From Rhizobium sp. Root274 (GTDB lineage Bacteria; Pseudomonadota; Alphaproteobacteria; Rhizobiales; Rhizobiaceae), in assembly GCF_001429245.1 (NCBI RefSeq), contig NZ_LMJE01000011.1, forward strand, positions 7,436 through 71,435: a DNA stretch of 64,000 nt, in the 5' to 3' direction. The translations under genes and the position numbers were made by a program. Of the stretch, positions 19,497 through 28,624 are shown piece by piece; the stretch's first letter is position 1; the number at the start of each line of letters is the position of its first letter. The notes below the pieces were generated by a model. The model was not told where the DNA came from. It saw only the letters and a list, made by a program, of their open reading frames with translations, and did not search any database.

Positions 19497-19990
19497 TAAG
19501 GGCTTCCTCCGAGATTAGACAGGACCTCGCCGAGGATGCTTGCCATAGGCTGGTCGATCGTCACTTCGATGGCTTCGTCCGGTCCCGGTCGCTCCAGGGT
19601 GGCGAACTGGCTGTCGAGCAGTGACAGGGGCATGTAATGGCCGGCCCGCGTCGCCATGCGAGCTGCGATGAGATCCCGGTCGCCGGCGAGATGGACGAAA
19701 CTCACCTCGCCGCCGGCGCCGGCGCGAATTCTGTCGCGGTAAACGCGCCGAAGCGCGGAGCAGCCGATGAGCAACGGCGCCTCATTCCTGAGGGCTGCAG
19801 CAATCCGATCGAGCCAGGGCCAGCGATCGTGATCGGTGAGCGGTATGCCGGCCCGCATCTTCTCGACGGCTTCGGTGCTGTGGAGATCGTCGCCGTCGCG
19901 GTAGGGGATATGGAGCTGTTCGGACAGAGCGGCGCCGACGGTCGACTTGCCGCAGCCTGCCACTCCCATGATGACCAGACGCAAGCTCAT
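19496..19990 (-). CDS. gntK: Gluconokinase, GntK type
   Basis: The product has 164 residues, the usual size of thermoresistant gluconokinase. The P-loop GVAGCGKST is at 9-17. YRDGDDLHSTEAVEKMRAG and the motif PLTDHDRWPWLDRI are diagnostic for GntK, as is CSALRRVYRDRIR. It phosphorylates D-gluconate to 6-phosphogluconate for the Entner-Doudoroff or pentose phosphate route. The ATG at 19990 overlaps the idnO stop by 4 bases, and its own stop overlaps the next ATG by 1 base. It sits exactly where the product of IdnO, gluconate, has to be trapped by phosphorylation. Confidence 0.93.
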   Translation of the reverse strand: MSLRLVIMGVAGCGKSTVGAALSEQLHIPYRDGDDLHSTEAVEKMRAGIPLTDHDRWPWLDRIAAALRNEAPLLIGCSALRRVYRDRIRAGAGGEVSFVHLAGDRDLIAARMATRAGHYMPLSLLDSQFATLERPGPDEAIEVTIDQPMASILGEVLSNLGGSP

Positions 19991-20742
19991 AGCGATGCCG
20001 TGATCCCACCGTCGACATAAAGGATATGTCCGTTGACGAAGCTCGACGCATCGGAGGCGAGGAAGATGCATGCACCCTGCAATTCCTCGACCTTGCCCCA
20101 GCGGCCGGCCGGCGTGCGTTTTTCGAGCCAGGCGGAGAAGGTCGGATCGGCAACCAGGGCTGCATTGAGTGGCGTGTCGAAATAGCCGGGTGCAATCGCG
20201 TTGCAGTTCAGGCCGTGCTTGGCCCAGTCGGTGGCCATGCCCTTGGTCAGGTTGCCGACCGCGCCCTTGGTCGCTGTGTAAGGGGCAATCGAGGGGCGGG
20301 CGAGGGCAGTCTGGACGCTGGCGATATTGATGATCTTGCCACGACCACGGCCGATCATGTGGCGGGCAACCGCCTGGCCGACATGGAAGACGCTGGCGAT
20401 ATTGGTCTGCAGCAGACGTTCAAAGGCGTCGGCGGGGAAGTCTTCAAGCGGGGCGCGATGCTGCATGCCGGCATTGTTGACGAGGATGTCGATTACCCTG
20501 CCGGAGGCTTCGTAGGCATCGACGGCCGCGCGCACGGAGTTGTGGTCAGTCGCGTCGAAAGCGAGCTGGTCGGCGCCCTCGATACGTGCAGCCGCGTCCT
20601 TGAGTTTCGTCGCGTCACGACCGTTGAGGGCGATCTCAGCACCGGCGGCCTTCAGACCCTCTGCCAGCGCAAAGCCGATCCCTTGCGAGGATCCCGTAAT
20701 CAGAGCGCGCTTGCCCTTCAGGTCGAACAGGTTCAGTGCCAC
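19987..20742 (-). CDS. idnO: Gluconate 5-dehydrogenase (5-keto-D-gluconate reductase), SDR family
   Basis: The 251-residue enzyme is a classical short-chain dehydrogenase. It has the cofactor motif TGSSQGIG at 16-23, NNAG at 89-92, and catalytic Ser142, Tyr155 and Lys159 (PYTATKGAV). The N-terminal FDLKGKRALITGSSQGIG and the LNCNAIAPGYFDTPLN stretch match the Ga5DH/IdnO branch. It interconverts 5-ketogluconate and D-gluconate with NAD(P)H. It is the first gene of a four-gene minus-strand operon with overlapping stops, divergent from the genes at 20840 onward. A perfect LacI-type palindrome lies in the shared promoter. Confidence 0.88.
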   Translation of the reverse strand: MALNLFDLKGKRALITGSSQGIGFALAEGLKAAGAEIALNGRDATKLKDAAARIEGADQLAFDATDHNSVRAAVDAYEASGRVIDILVNNAGMQHRAPLEDFPADAFERLLQTNIASVFHVGQAVARHMIGRGRGKIINIASVQTALARPSIAPYTATKGAVGNLTKGMATDWAKHGLNCNAIAPGYFDTPLNAALVADPTFSAWLEKRTPAGRWGKVEELQGACIFLASDASSFVNGHILYVDGGITASL

Positions 20743-20792
20743 GGTTTACTTCCTTCAGTTTCGCTCTCGACAAGCGTCAGATGATTTGTATA

Positions 20793-20806
20793 TGTTATCG
20801 ATAACA
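20793..20806. promoter_or_regulatory. Perfect LacI-type operator in the divergent idnO/dehydrogenase promoter
   Basis: TGTTATCGATAACA is a perfect 14-base palindrome located 50 bases upstream of idnO and 33 upstream of the GTG at 20840. It is the best copy of the operator family in this window and should co-regulate both divergent operons. Confidence 0.75.
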
Positions 20807-20839
20807 ACTGAAAGTCAAGCATCCCTGGGGAGAGACATC

Positions 20840-21787
20840 GTGACCAAGCCCGACATCCTGCAGATCGGCCCTTATCCGGACTGGGATCAGGTGCCGCTGG
20901 AGCAAAGCTTCCATATGCATCGCTATTTTGAGGCCGCTGACAAGGCTGCTTTCCTGGCGGAAGTTGGTCCGAAGGTTCGGGGTATTGCGACCCGTGGCGA
21001 GCTCGGAGCGAATGCTTCTGTTATCGCTGCCTGCCCCAATCTCGAAGTCATCTCGGTCTATGGCGTCGGTTTCGATGCGGTTGATCTTGGCGCCTGCCGG
21101 GAGCGCGGCATTCGGGTCACCAACACGCCCGACGTGCTGACGAATGACGTTGCTGATCTCGGGGTCGCCATGATGCTGGTCCAGTCACGCGGGATGATCG
21201 GTGCTGAAGCCTGGGTGAAGGATGGGTCCTGGGCGGCCAAGGGGCTTTACCCTTTGAAGCGTAAAGTCTGGGGGCGCAGGGCAGGGGTGCTCGGTCTCGG
21301 GCGGATCGGCTATGAGGTCGCCAAACGTCTTGCCGGTTTCGACATGGAAATCGCCTATAGCGATGTCTCGGCAAAGGATTTCGCCAGGGATTGGGAATTC
21401 ATCGCCGATCCCGTGGCGCTCGCCCAGCGTTCGGACTTTCTCTTTGTGACGCTGGCGGCTTCCGCGGCGACCCGACATATCGTTGGTGCCAAGGTAATCG
21501 AGGCGCTGGGGCCCGAGGGCATGCTGATCAATATCAGCCGCGCCTCCAACATCGATGAAGAAGCCCTTCTCAACGCGCTTGAGACCGGCGAGCTCGGTTC
21601 GGCGGCCCTCGATGTCTTCGAAGGCGAACCCAATCTCAATCCGCGCTTTCTGTCGCTGCCGAATGTGCTGCTTCAGCCGCATCATGCCAGCGGGACCATC
21701 GAGACCCGCAAGGCGATGGGCAAGCTCGTCCGTGACAATCTCACCGCGCATTTCGCCGGTGAAGCCCTCCTCACTCCGGTGCTCTGA
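20840..21787 (+). CDS. D-isomer-specific 2-hydroxyacid dehydrogenase (GhrB/ketogluconate-reductase-like)
   Basis: The product has 315 residues from the GTG at 20840, chosen because GGGGAGAG lies just upstream and the operator would otherwise fall inside the gene. The NAD motif is GVLGLGRIGYEVAKRL. The catalytic triad of the family is visible as Arg in INISRASNIDEEAL, Glu in DVFEGEP and His in QPHHASGT. The family reduces 2-ketoacids such as glyoxylate, hydroxypyruvate and 2-ketogluconate; in this setting 2-keto-sugar acid reduction is likely but not proven. It shares one base with the idnD start (TGATG), so the two are co-translated. Confidence 0.87.
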   Translation: MTKPDILQIGPYPDWDQVPLEQSFHMHRYFEAADKAAFLAEVGPKVRGIATRGELGANASVIAACPNLEVISVYGVGFDAVDLGACRERGIRVTNTPDVLTNDVADLGVAMMLVQSRGMIGAEAWVKDGSWAAKGLYPLKRKVWGRRAGVLGLGRIGYEVAKRLAGFDMEIAYSDVSAKDFARDWEFIADPVALAQRSDFLFVTLAASAATRHIVGAKVIEALGPEGMLINISRASNIDEEALLNALETGELGSAALDVFEGEPNLNPRFLSLPNVLLQPHHASGTIETRKAMGKLVRDNLTAHFAGEALLTPVL

Positions 21788-22821
21788 TGAAAGCCATCGT
21801 CATTCATGCCGCCCGTGATCTCAGGATCGAAGATCGCCCGGTGGAAGACCCTCAAGCCGGCCAGCTGCGACTGAGCCTTGCGACCGGTGGGATCTGCGGT
21901 TCGGACCTCCACTACTACAATCACGGCGGCTTCGGCGCGGTGCGTCTGAAGGAGCCGATGATCCTTGGACATGAAGTCTCGGCACGGGTCGAGGCCATCG
22001 GGCCCGGTGTCTCCGGCTTCGAGATCGGGCAGCTTGTGGCCGTTTCGCCCTCGCGGCCCTGCGGCCAGTGCCGCTATTGCGGCGAGGGATTGCAGAACCA
22101 GTGCCTCAACATGCGCTTCTACGGCAGCGCCATGCCGTTCCCGCATATTCAGGGCGCCTTCCGGGAAAGTCTGGTGGCAGAGGCGTATCAATGCGTTGAC
22201 GCGACGGGTCTTTCTGCCGGCGAGGCCGCGATGGCGGAACCGCTGGCGGTAACCCTGCATGCCACGACGCGCGCGGGCAGCCTGTTCGGCAAGCAGGTTC
22301 TGGTCACCGGCTGCGGACCGATCGGCGTGCTCTCCATCCTTTCGGCGCGCCGGGCTGGAGCCGCAGAGATCGTTGCCACCGATCTTTCCGATTTCACGCT
22401 CGCGCTTGCGGCGAAGGTCGGGGCTGACCGCGTCATCAACACGGCGAAGGAGCCGGATGCGCTGTCGGCCTATGCAGGCGACAAGGGCACATTCGATGTG
22501 CTCTATGAGTGCACGGGCGTCGCCGCAGCATTGGCCGGCGCCATTCCGTCGCTCAGACCGCGGGGCATCATCCTGCAGCTTGGACTGGGGGGCGACATGA
22601 CGCTGCCCATGATGGCAATCACGGCCAAGGAGCTCGAACTCAGAGGCTCTTTCCGGTTCCATCAGGAATTTGCCATCGGCGTCGAGCTGATGCGCAAGGG
22701 TTTGATCGATGTGAAGCCGCTGATCACGCATACGGTGTCGCTGGCCGAAGCCGGGAAGGGTTTTCTGCTCGCCTCGGATCGAAGCCAGGCAATGAAGGCG
22801 CAGATTGCGTTTTCAGCTTGA
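21787..22821 (+). CDS. idnD: L-idonate 5-dehydrogenase, zinc alcohol dehydrogenase family
   Basis: This 344-residue medium-chain dehydrogenase has catalytic zinc ligands Cys37 (GGICGSDLHYY), His62 and Glu63 (GHEVSARVEAIG). Structural zinc cysteines are at 92, 95, 98 and 106. The Rossmann motif is VLVTGCGPIGVLSIL. The CGSDLHYYNHGGFGAVRLKE run is close to known IdnD proteins, which oxidise L-idonate to 5-ketogluconate. With IdnO and GntK on the divergent operon it completes the path from L-idonate to 6-phosphogluconate. Other polyol dehydrogenases of the family share these motifs, so the substrate rests mainly on context. Confidence 0.85.
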   Translation: MKAIVIHAARDLRIEDRPVEDPQAGQLRLSLATGGICGSDLHYYNHGGFGAVRLKEPMILGHEVSARVEAIGPGVSGFEIGQLVAVSPSRPCGQCRYCGEGLQNQCLNMRFYGSAMPFPHIQGAFRESLVAEAYQCVDATGLSAGEAAMAEPLAVTLHATTRAGSLFGKQVLVTGCGPIGVLSILSARRAGAAEIVATDLSDFTLALAAKVGADRVINTAKEPDALSAYAGDKGTFDVLYECTGVAAALAGAIPSLRPRGIILQLGLGGDMTLPMMAITAKELELRGSFRFHQEFAIGVELMRKGLIDVKPLITHTVSLAEAGKGFLLASDRSQAMKAQIAFSA

Positions 22822-22853
22822 GTGCGGCGACTGTTGACGGAGGAGCATCAGCC

Positions 22854-23744
22854 ATGTCGTTTTTCGAAGTCGTAGATCCGATCTTCGCCACCTATGTGCT
22901 TGGCAATGCGCCGGTAAAGCGGCTCGCAACCGGTTTCGACTGGACGGAAGGGCCGGTCTGGTTCGGTGATGCAGGCTGCCTGCTGTTTTCCGACATTCCC
23001 AACAACCGCATCGTCCGCTGGACCGAGGATGGCGTGACCACCTATCGCCAACCTTCGAACTATGCGAACGGCCACACCCGGGACCGGCAGGGCCGTCTCG
23101 TCAGCTGCGAACATGGAACGCGCCGGGTGACGCGCACCGAATGGGACGGGTCGATCACGGTCATCGCCGACGGCTACCAGGGCAAGCGGCTCAACAGTCC
23201 GAATGATATCATCGTCGCACCCGACGGTGCCATCTGGTTCAGCGATCCGCATTACGGGATCATGACGGACTATGAGGGGACCAAGGCGGAGCAGGAGCTG
23301 CCTTGCTCGGTCTATCGGGTTTCACCGGATGGCGAGATCGAGGCTGTGATTACCGACATGCAGGGACCGAACGGCCTCGCCTTCAGCCCGGATGGCAGCC
23401 GTCTCTATGTCGCTGATACGGGGCAGATGTTCTCCGCCGATCCACAGCATATCCGGGTTTTCGACATGGTCGATGGCCGGCCGAAGAATGGTCGGGTCTT
23501 CCACGTCGTCACGCCCGGCTGCGCCGATGGCATGCGGGTCGATACGGACGGAAACCTTTGGTCATCAGCGGCCGATGGCGTTCACTGCATCGCACCGGAC
23601 GGACATCTGATGGGCAAGATCCTGGTTCCGGAGATGGTGTCTAACATCTGCTTCGGCGGTCACTCGAAGCACCGGCTCTTCATCACTGCGACCACCAGCC
23701 TCTACTCCGTCGTCCTCAACCGCCGGGGCATCCAGACACCCTGA
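22854..23744 (+). CDS. SMP-30/gluconolactonase family lactonase
   Basis: The 296-residue protein is a six-bladed beta-propeller of the SMP-30/regucalcin/XylC group. Conserved metal-site regions are FDWTEGPVWF (Glu32), KRLNSPNDIIV and GLAFSPDGSRLYVADT, with DGMRVDTDGNLW near the end. These enzymes use one divalent metal ion to hydrolyse aldonolactones such as gluconolactone to the acid. No signal peptide is seen, so it acts in the cytoplasm. Its ATG at 22854 follows GGAGGA and lies 32 bp after idnD in the same operon. It would feed the sugar-acid pathway when the imported or produced compound is a lactone. Confidence 0.88.
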   Translation: MSFFEVVDPIFATYVLGNAPVKRLATGFDWTEGPVWFGDAGCLLFSDIPNNRIVRWTEDGVTTYRQPSNYANGHTRDRQGRLVSCEHGTRRVTRTEWDGSITVIADGYQGKRLNSPNDIIVAPDGAIWFSDPHYGIMTDYEGTKAEQELPCSVYRVSPDGEIEAVITDMQGPNGLAFSPDGSRLYVADTGQMFSADPQHIRVFDMVDGRPKNGRVFHVVTPGCADGMRVDTDGNLWSSAADGVHCIAPDGHLMGKILVPEMVSNICFGGHSKHRLFITATTSLYSVVLNRRGIQTP

Positions 23745-23759
23745 AGTCTGCTTGCCGGT

Positions 23760-24755
23760 TTAGACCGTCTCGCCTGGCACGAGCCTCGTCGGCACGAAGG
23801 TGATGGTCTGTACGGACTCGCCCTTCAGCTTCGCGACCAGTGCCTCGGCCGCCGCCTTACCGATGCTGGTCGTCGGCACAACGGTCGTGGTCAGGCGCTT
23901 CTGCAGGATGGAGGCCGCTTCCATGCCGCCCCAACCGGCAATGCCGATGTCTTCGGGTACCCTCAGTCCACCCGATTGACAGAAGGCAAGGCCGCCGATC
24001 GCCATCTCGTCATTGTGGAAATAAACGACATCGAAGTCGTTCTTTCGGCTGAGCAGGGTCTCCAGGCCATAGTAGCCGGCATAGAAGCCCGGCGCATCGT
24101 GCAGCATTTCGGCATCGACAAGCGGATGTCCGGCACGGGCAAGTGCGTCGTGAAACCCTTCGAAACGCGCCTGTCCCATCACGTCAGATCGGGCAAGCGC
24201 GCCGACATAACCGGCCTTTCGGCGACCACGCGCGAGGAGATGCCGGGCCATTTCTGCGCCGCAGTCGGCATGGGAAAAGCCGACCGCCATGTCGATAGGG
24301 CTCGTCGTCAGATCCCAGATTTCGACAACGGGCACGGCCGCACTGCGCAGGAGCTCGATCGTTCCCGCCGTGTGGTGGCGGCCTGAGAGAATGAGGCCTG
24401 CCGGACGCCAACTGACCACCTGCCGGATCCAGGCTTCTTCCTCCGACATCGAGTGATCATTGGCGCCGATGATCAGCTGGTAGCCGAGGCGACCCAGCGC
24501 CCGGTCCACGCCATCCAGCACATGGCCGAACAGGCCCGAGGTCAGGCGCGGTACACACATGCCGACCAAGGTTTCAGCCTGGTCTGAGCCAAAGGCGGCG
24601 GCAAGGCGGTTCGGCACGTAGCCCAGTTGCGCCGCAATCTCGATCACCTTGCGACGTGTCTGGTCGGAGAAACCTGACCCGTCGCGCAACACGCGGCTCA
24701 CCGTCATCTTCGACACGCCAGCGGCGCGGGCAATATCCTCGAGGTTGGCTTTCAT
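23760..24755 (-). CDS. LacI-family repressor divergent from the ABC operon
   Basis: The product has 331 residues. The helix-turn-helix is NLEDIARAAGVSKMTVSRVL at the N-terminus, with the hinge QLGYVPNRLAAAFGSD. The effector domain starts LVGMCVPRLTSGLFGHVLDG. It is similar in plan to the repressors at 13269 and 17208, and the three probably arose by duplication. It is convergent with the lactonase operon (15 bp apart) and divergent from the ABC transporter genes. Two palindromes lie in the promoter between them, so it most likely controls the importer and itself. The inducer is presumably the imported sugar or a product. Confidence 0.9.
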   Translation of the reverse strand: MKANLEDIARAAGVSKMTVSRVLRDGSGFSDQTRRKVIEIAAQLGYVPNRLAAAFGSDQAETLVGMCVPRLTSGLFGHVLDGVDRALGRLGYQLIIGANDHSMSEEEAWIRQVVSWRPAGLILSGRHHTAGTIELLRSAAVPVVEIWDLTTSPIDMAVGFSHADCGAEMARHLLARGRRKAGYVGALARSDVMGQARFEGFHDALARAGHPLVDAEMLHDAPGFYAGYYGLETLLSRKNDFDVVYFHNDEMAIGGLAFCQSGGLRVPEDIGIAGWGGMEAASILQKRLTTTVVPTTSIGKAAAEALVAKLKGESVQTITFVPTRLVPGETV

Positions 24756-24798
24756 CTGGACATTTGACCCACGGTGCCACGGTAAACGACGCAGTTCA

Positions 24799-24864
24799 TG
24801 TTATCGATAACTTTCGACTTGACTCAGTAAAACTTGAAGATAGGTTAACTACGTTACCGGTAAC
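24799..24864. promoter_or_regulatory. LacI-type operators and putative promoter of the ABC operon
   Basis: Operator 1, TGTTATCGATAACT, is at 24799-24812; operator 2, GTTACCGGTAAC, a perfect 12-base palindrome, is at 24853-24864. Between them, TTGACT (24819-24824) and TAGGTT (24841-24846) with a 16-base gap could be the -35 and -10 of the ABC genes. A repressor bound at both sites would flank this promoter. Confidence 0.6.
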
Positions 24865-24906
24865 CCTGACGCAAGATCTGGACCGGCCTGGGAGGAGAGA
24901 CACAGC

Positions 24907-26400
24907 ATGCAACCGTCCGCAGACGGCCTGCTTTTCGATCGAATCGTGAAATCCTTTGGTGGCACGCAGGCCCTCAAAGGTGTTTCGCTGAAGGTCGAGC
25001 GTGGCGAAATCGTCGCCTTGCTCGGCGAGAACGGAGCCGGCAAGTCGACGCTCATCAAGGTCCTCGGCGGCATCCACCGTCCCGACGAGGGTGGCGTCTT
25101 CATCGATGGCGTGCCTTACGCCCATGAGGCCGGCAAGGCCGGCGGCCAGAAGGTCGCCTTCATCCACCAGGATCTCGGTCTGATCGAGTGGATGAGTGTT
25201 GCCGAAAACATTGCCTTGTCGCTTGGCTATGTGAAGAAGGGCCGTCGGATCGACTGGTCCGCGACCGAAGATGTTGCCGACAAGGCACTCGCACTGGTCG
25301 AGGCCGATTTTTCAGCAACTGCGCGGGTCTCCAGTCTCACTCGAACGCAGAAATCCCTGGTCGCCATCGCCCGCGCGCTTGCCGCCGATTGCGATTACCT
25401 TGTGCTCGACGAGCCGACCGCCAGCCTGCCAGCCGATGAGGTGGAGCGGCTGTTTGCAGCCCTCCGTCCGCTGAAAGCCCGCGGCGTCGGCATGATCTAT
25501 GTCAGCCACCGGTTGGATGAGATTTTCCGTATCGCCGATCGGGTCGCCGTGCTGCGCGACGGGCAGATGGTCGGGATGCGTTCGATCGAACATACGACGC
25601 CGGAGGAACTGGTCGGTCTTATCGTTGGCAGAAAAGCGCGCGAGATTGCCCGGCCTGCCATTCTTGAAGGGCCGGCGATCCTCAAAGTTTCAAGTCTCGC
25701 AACAGGTGCAGTCGGCCCTGTCAGCTTCGAGATCCGGCGCGGCGAGCTGCTGGGTCTTGCGGGCCTTCGCGGGGCCGGTCACGAGGATGTCGGTCGCGCC
25801 CTTTTCGGCCTCATCCCGCATGCCGGCAAGATTGCGCTGAACGGCGTTGCGCCAGACTTGAAAGACGCCGGTGCCGCGATGCGCTCGGGCATCGGCCTCG
25901 TGGCGCGAGACCGTATTGCCGAAAGTGTTGCGCCGGGCCTCTCCATCCGAGAAAACGCGTTTCTAAATCCCTCGGCCACGGGGCGACGTCTGCTCAGTCT
26001 GCTGTCGCCTAAGACCGAAGATGAACTCGCCCATGGACTGGGCCGCCGTGTCGGCCTCTCGCCCAATGATCCGACGCTCGCCATCGAGGCGCTGTCGGGT
26101 GGCAATCAGCAGAAGGTTGTCGTTGGACGCTGGCTTGATTCTGGTCGCCGGCTGCTGATTGCGGAAGATCCGACCGCCGGCGTCGACGTCGGGGCTAAAG
26201 CCGAGATCTATCATCTTCTCTATCAGGCTCTTGCAAGCGGCATGGGCGTCCTCGTGGTGTCCACCGATTTCGAAGAGACTGCCAATATCTGCCATCGCGC
26301 CATCGTCTTCAGCCGCGGCCTGCCCGTGGCCGAGCTGAGTGGCGTCGAACTGTCAACTGAATCCCTGATCCAGGCCGCATCGGCCGGTGAAGCCGCCTGA
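24907..26400 (+). CDS. Sugar ABC transporter ATPase, fused double domain (RbsA type)
   Basis: The 497-residue protein carries two ABC domains, as usual for CUT2 importers. The first has Walker A GENGAGKST (40-48) and Walker B LVLDEPTASLP. The second lacks a normal Walker A and carries the signature LSGGNQQKVVVGRWL and Walker B LLIAEDPTAGVDVG. It energises the inner-membrane permease encoded 8 bp downstream. The start at 24907 follows GGGAGGAGAG. The gene order ATPase-permease-binding protein, with a LacI repressor in divergent position, forms a complete importer. The substrate is probably a monosaccharide or sugar acid. Confidence 0.93.
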   Translation: MQPSADGLLFDRIVKSFGGTQALKGVSLKVERGEIVALLGENGAGKSTLIKVLGGIHRPDEGGVFIDGVPYAHEAGKAGGQKVAFIHQDLGLIEWMSVAENIALSLGYVKKGRRIDWSATEDVADKALALVEADFSATARVSSLTRTQKSLVAIARALAADCDYLVLDEPTASLPADEVERLFAALRPLKARGVGMIYVSHRLDEIFRIADRVAVLRDGQMVGMRSIEHTTPEELVGLIVGRKAREIARPAILEGPAILKVSSLATGAVGPVSFEIRRGELLGLAGLRGAGHEDVGRALFGLIPHAGKIALNGVAPDLKDAGAAMRSGIGLVARDRIAESVAPGLSIRENAFLNPSATGRRLLSLLSPKTEDELAHGLGRRVGLSPNDPTLAIEALSGGNQQKVVVGRWLDSGRRLLIAEDPTAGVDVGAKAEIYHLLYQALASGMGVLVVSTDFEETANICHRAIVFSRGLPVAELSGVELSTESLIQAASAGEAA

Positions 26401-26408
26401 GGACCGCC

Positions 26409-27431
26409 ATGCCCGGTATCCAATCCAACGCTGTTGAACCCACCAAGGACGAATTGCGGGGCCTGTCGCCCGTTCGCAAGCTCGTGCGCCTCGCGCCCAC
26501 CTATGGTCTCGTCATCCTGATGTTCGGCCTGATCCTGTTGTTCTCGATCCTTTTGCCGACCACATTCCCGACCATGCTCAACGTCAGAGCCATCCTGTCA
26601 GACAAGGCGATCATTGCTCTTCTGTCGTTGGCGGCGATGATCCCCATGGTCGCCGGACGAATCGACCTTACGGTCGGCTATGGCATCGTGCTCTGGCATA
26701 TTCTGGCGATCAGCTTACAGACGCTCTACGGCTTCCCCTGGCCTGTTGCCGTTGCCATCGTGCTTGTGCTTGGTGTGGTGATCGGCGCGCTCAATGGTCT
26801 CCTGGTCGAGGTTGCGCGGATCGACAGCTTTATCGCAACCCTTGGTACGGGCACTATCCTGTATGCCCTCGCGCTCTGGCATACCGGCGGCCGCCAGATG
26901 GTCGGCGCGCTTCCAGATGCCTTCTATGCGATCAACGGCACTTTCGTTTTCGGCCTGCCGATCACCGCGCTCTACGTGCTGGTCATCACCTTCGTGCTCT
27001 GGGTTGCGCTGGAATACACGCCGATCGGTCGGTACCTCTACGCCATCGGCGCCAATCAGCGGGCGGCCGAACTCAACGGCATTCCGACGCGCAAGTTCGT
27101 TATCGGCGCGTTTGTCACATCCGGCCTGATGACGGCACTCGCCGGCGTGTTGCTCGCTTCGAAGCTGCGCATCGGCCAGGCCTCGGTTGGTCTGGAATTC
27201 CTGCTGCCGGCGCTTGTCGGCGCCTTCCTCGGCTCGACCACCATCAAACCCGGACGCGTCAATGTCTGGGGCACCATCGTCGGCGTGATGATCCTCGCCG
27301 TCGGTATTTCCGGCATCCAGCAATTCGGCGGCAGCTTCTGGGTCGAGCCCCTGTTCAACGGCACGACACTTCTGATCGCCATCGGGATCGCCGGTTACGC
27401 GCAAAGAAAGAAAGGCGCGAAGTCGAAATAA
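26409..27431 (+). CDS. Sugar ABC transporter permease (RbsC type)
   Basis: The 340-residue product has eight to ten hydrophobic helices. It carries the CUT2 permease landmarks: GRIDLTVGYGIVLWHILAI near the first third, NGLLVEVARIDSFIATLGTG (the cytoplasmic coupling region), and ANQRAAELNGIPTRKFVIGA. The last of these is the EAA-like loop that contacts the ATPase. A hydrophilic N-terminus of about 30 residues precedes the first helix. It starts 8 bp after the ATPase and is followed 28 bp later by the binding protein. It should form a homodimer in the inner membrane. Confidence 0.92.
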   Translation: MPGIQSNAVEPTKDELRGLSPVRKLVRLAPTYGLVILMFGLILLFSILLPTTFPTMLNVRAILSDKAIIALLSLAAMIPMVAGRIDLTVGYGIVLWHILAISLQTLYGFPWPVAVAIVLVLGVVIGALNGLLVEVARIDSFIATLGTGTILYALALWHTGGRQMVGALPDAFYAINGTFVFGLPITALYVLVITFVLWVALEYTPIGRYLYAIGANQRAAELNGIPTRKFVIGAFVTSGLMTALAGVLLASKLRIGQASVGLEFLLPALVGAFLGSTTIKPGRVNVWGTIVGVMILAVGISGIQQFGGSFWVEPLFNGTTLLIAIGIAGYAQRKKGAKSK

Positions 27432-27459
27432 GTCCATTCAGCTACTTTGGGAGGAAACC

Positions 27460-28548
27460 ATGCTGAAGAGAGCCCTAGCCGTATCGATCCTGGCGCTGAC
27501 GGCCGCCATGCCTGCCTATGCCGACGCGATTTCAGACGCGATGGCAGAAGTCCAGAAATATGCCGGTGAAAAGACGACCTGGGACGGCCCGACCAGCGGC
27601 CCGACCGCGGCCGCTGCCAAGAAGGTCGTCGTGCTCGCAGCCGACATGAAGAATGGCGGCATCCTCGGCGTCACCAACGGCATCCAGGAAGCCGCTGCCA
27701 AGATCGGTTGGGAGGTTACCGTTCTTGATGGCGCCGGTTCCGTGCAGAGCCGTGCCGGCGCCTTCGGTCAGGCGTTTGCGCTGAAGCCCGATGGTATCAT
27801 CATCAACGGCTTCGATGCCGTCGAGCAGCAGGCAGCCTTGAAGCAGGCCTGCGATGCCGGCATCCCGATGGTCAGCTGGCATGCCGGCCCGGTCATCGGT
27901 CCTGATCCGGCCAATTGCCTGTTCGCCAATGTCTCGACCGACGCCATGGAAGTCTCGGCCGCTGCCGCAAAATGGGCCTTTGCTGATGCCGGTGGTAAGC
28001 CGGGCGTCGTGATCTTCACTGACTCGACCTATGCGATCGCCATTGCCAAGGCGGACAAGATCAAGGAAACGATCGAGAAGCTCGGCGGCACGGTGCTCGA
28101 ATATGTCGACACTCCGATCGCCGACACCTCGAACCGCATGCCGACGCTGACGACCTCGCTTCTGCAGAAATATGGCGCCAGCTGGACGCATGCGCTGGCG
28201 ATCAACGACATCTATTTCGACTTCATGGGGCCGAGCCTGGCGGCTGCCGGCATTCCCGGTGATGGTGCGCCCAAGGCCGTTGCCGCCGGTGACGGTTCCG
28301 AGTCCGCCTATCAGCGCATCCGTTCCGGCCAGTATCAGGCGGTGACGGTGGCCGAGCCGCTCAACCTGCAGGGCTGGCAGTTGATCGACGAGCTGAACCG
28401 TGCCGTAAGCAAGGTCGAATGGTCGGGTTACACCTCGCCGCTCCATGTCGTCACCAAGGCCAACATCAGCTCTGATGGTGGCGACAAGAACATCTTTGAT
28501 CCGGGCAATGGTTACCGCGACCAGTATGCCAAGATTTGGGGCAAGTAA
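27460..28548 (+). CDS. Sugar ABC transporter periplasmic binding protein
   Basis: The 362-residue protein has a Sec signal peptide (about 1-21, ALTAAMPAYA) and a type-I periplasmic-binding fold: KKVVVLAADMKNGGILGVTN at the first strand, PDGIIINGFDAVEQQAALKQ, and VIFTDSTYAIAIAKADKI at the start of the second lobe. It is longer than ribose-binding protein, with an N-terminal stretch of about 40 residues before the first strand. It probably defines the specificity of the 24907-27431 importer. Its ribosome binding site is GGGAGGA. The ligand cannot be read directly; a sugar acid or lactone is suggested by the neighbouring enzymes. Confidence 0.92.
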   Translation: MLKRALAVSILALTAAMPAYADAISDAMAEVQKYAGEKTTWDGPTSGPTAAAAKKVVVLAADMKNGGILGVTNGIQEAAAKIGWEVTVLDGAGSVQSRAGAFGQAFALKPDGIIINGFDAVEQQAALKQACDAGIPMVSWHAGPVIGPDPANCLFANVSTDAMEVSAAAAKWAFADAGGKPGVVIFTDSTYAIAIAKADKIKETIEKLGGTVLEYVDTPIADTSNRMPTLTTSLLQKYGASWTHALAINDIYFDFMGPSLAAAGIPGDGAPKAVAAGDGSESAYQRIRSGQYQAVTVAEPLNLQGWQLIDELNRAVSKVEWSGYTSPLHVVTKANISSDGGDKNIFDPGNGYRDQYAKIWGK

Positions 28549-28624
28549 GCCTGCTCCTGCGCGGCCGGTGCGGGCACCTCCGTGCCGGGCGCGACGACGT
28601 CACATTAACTTAGGAAACGAGCCC

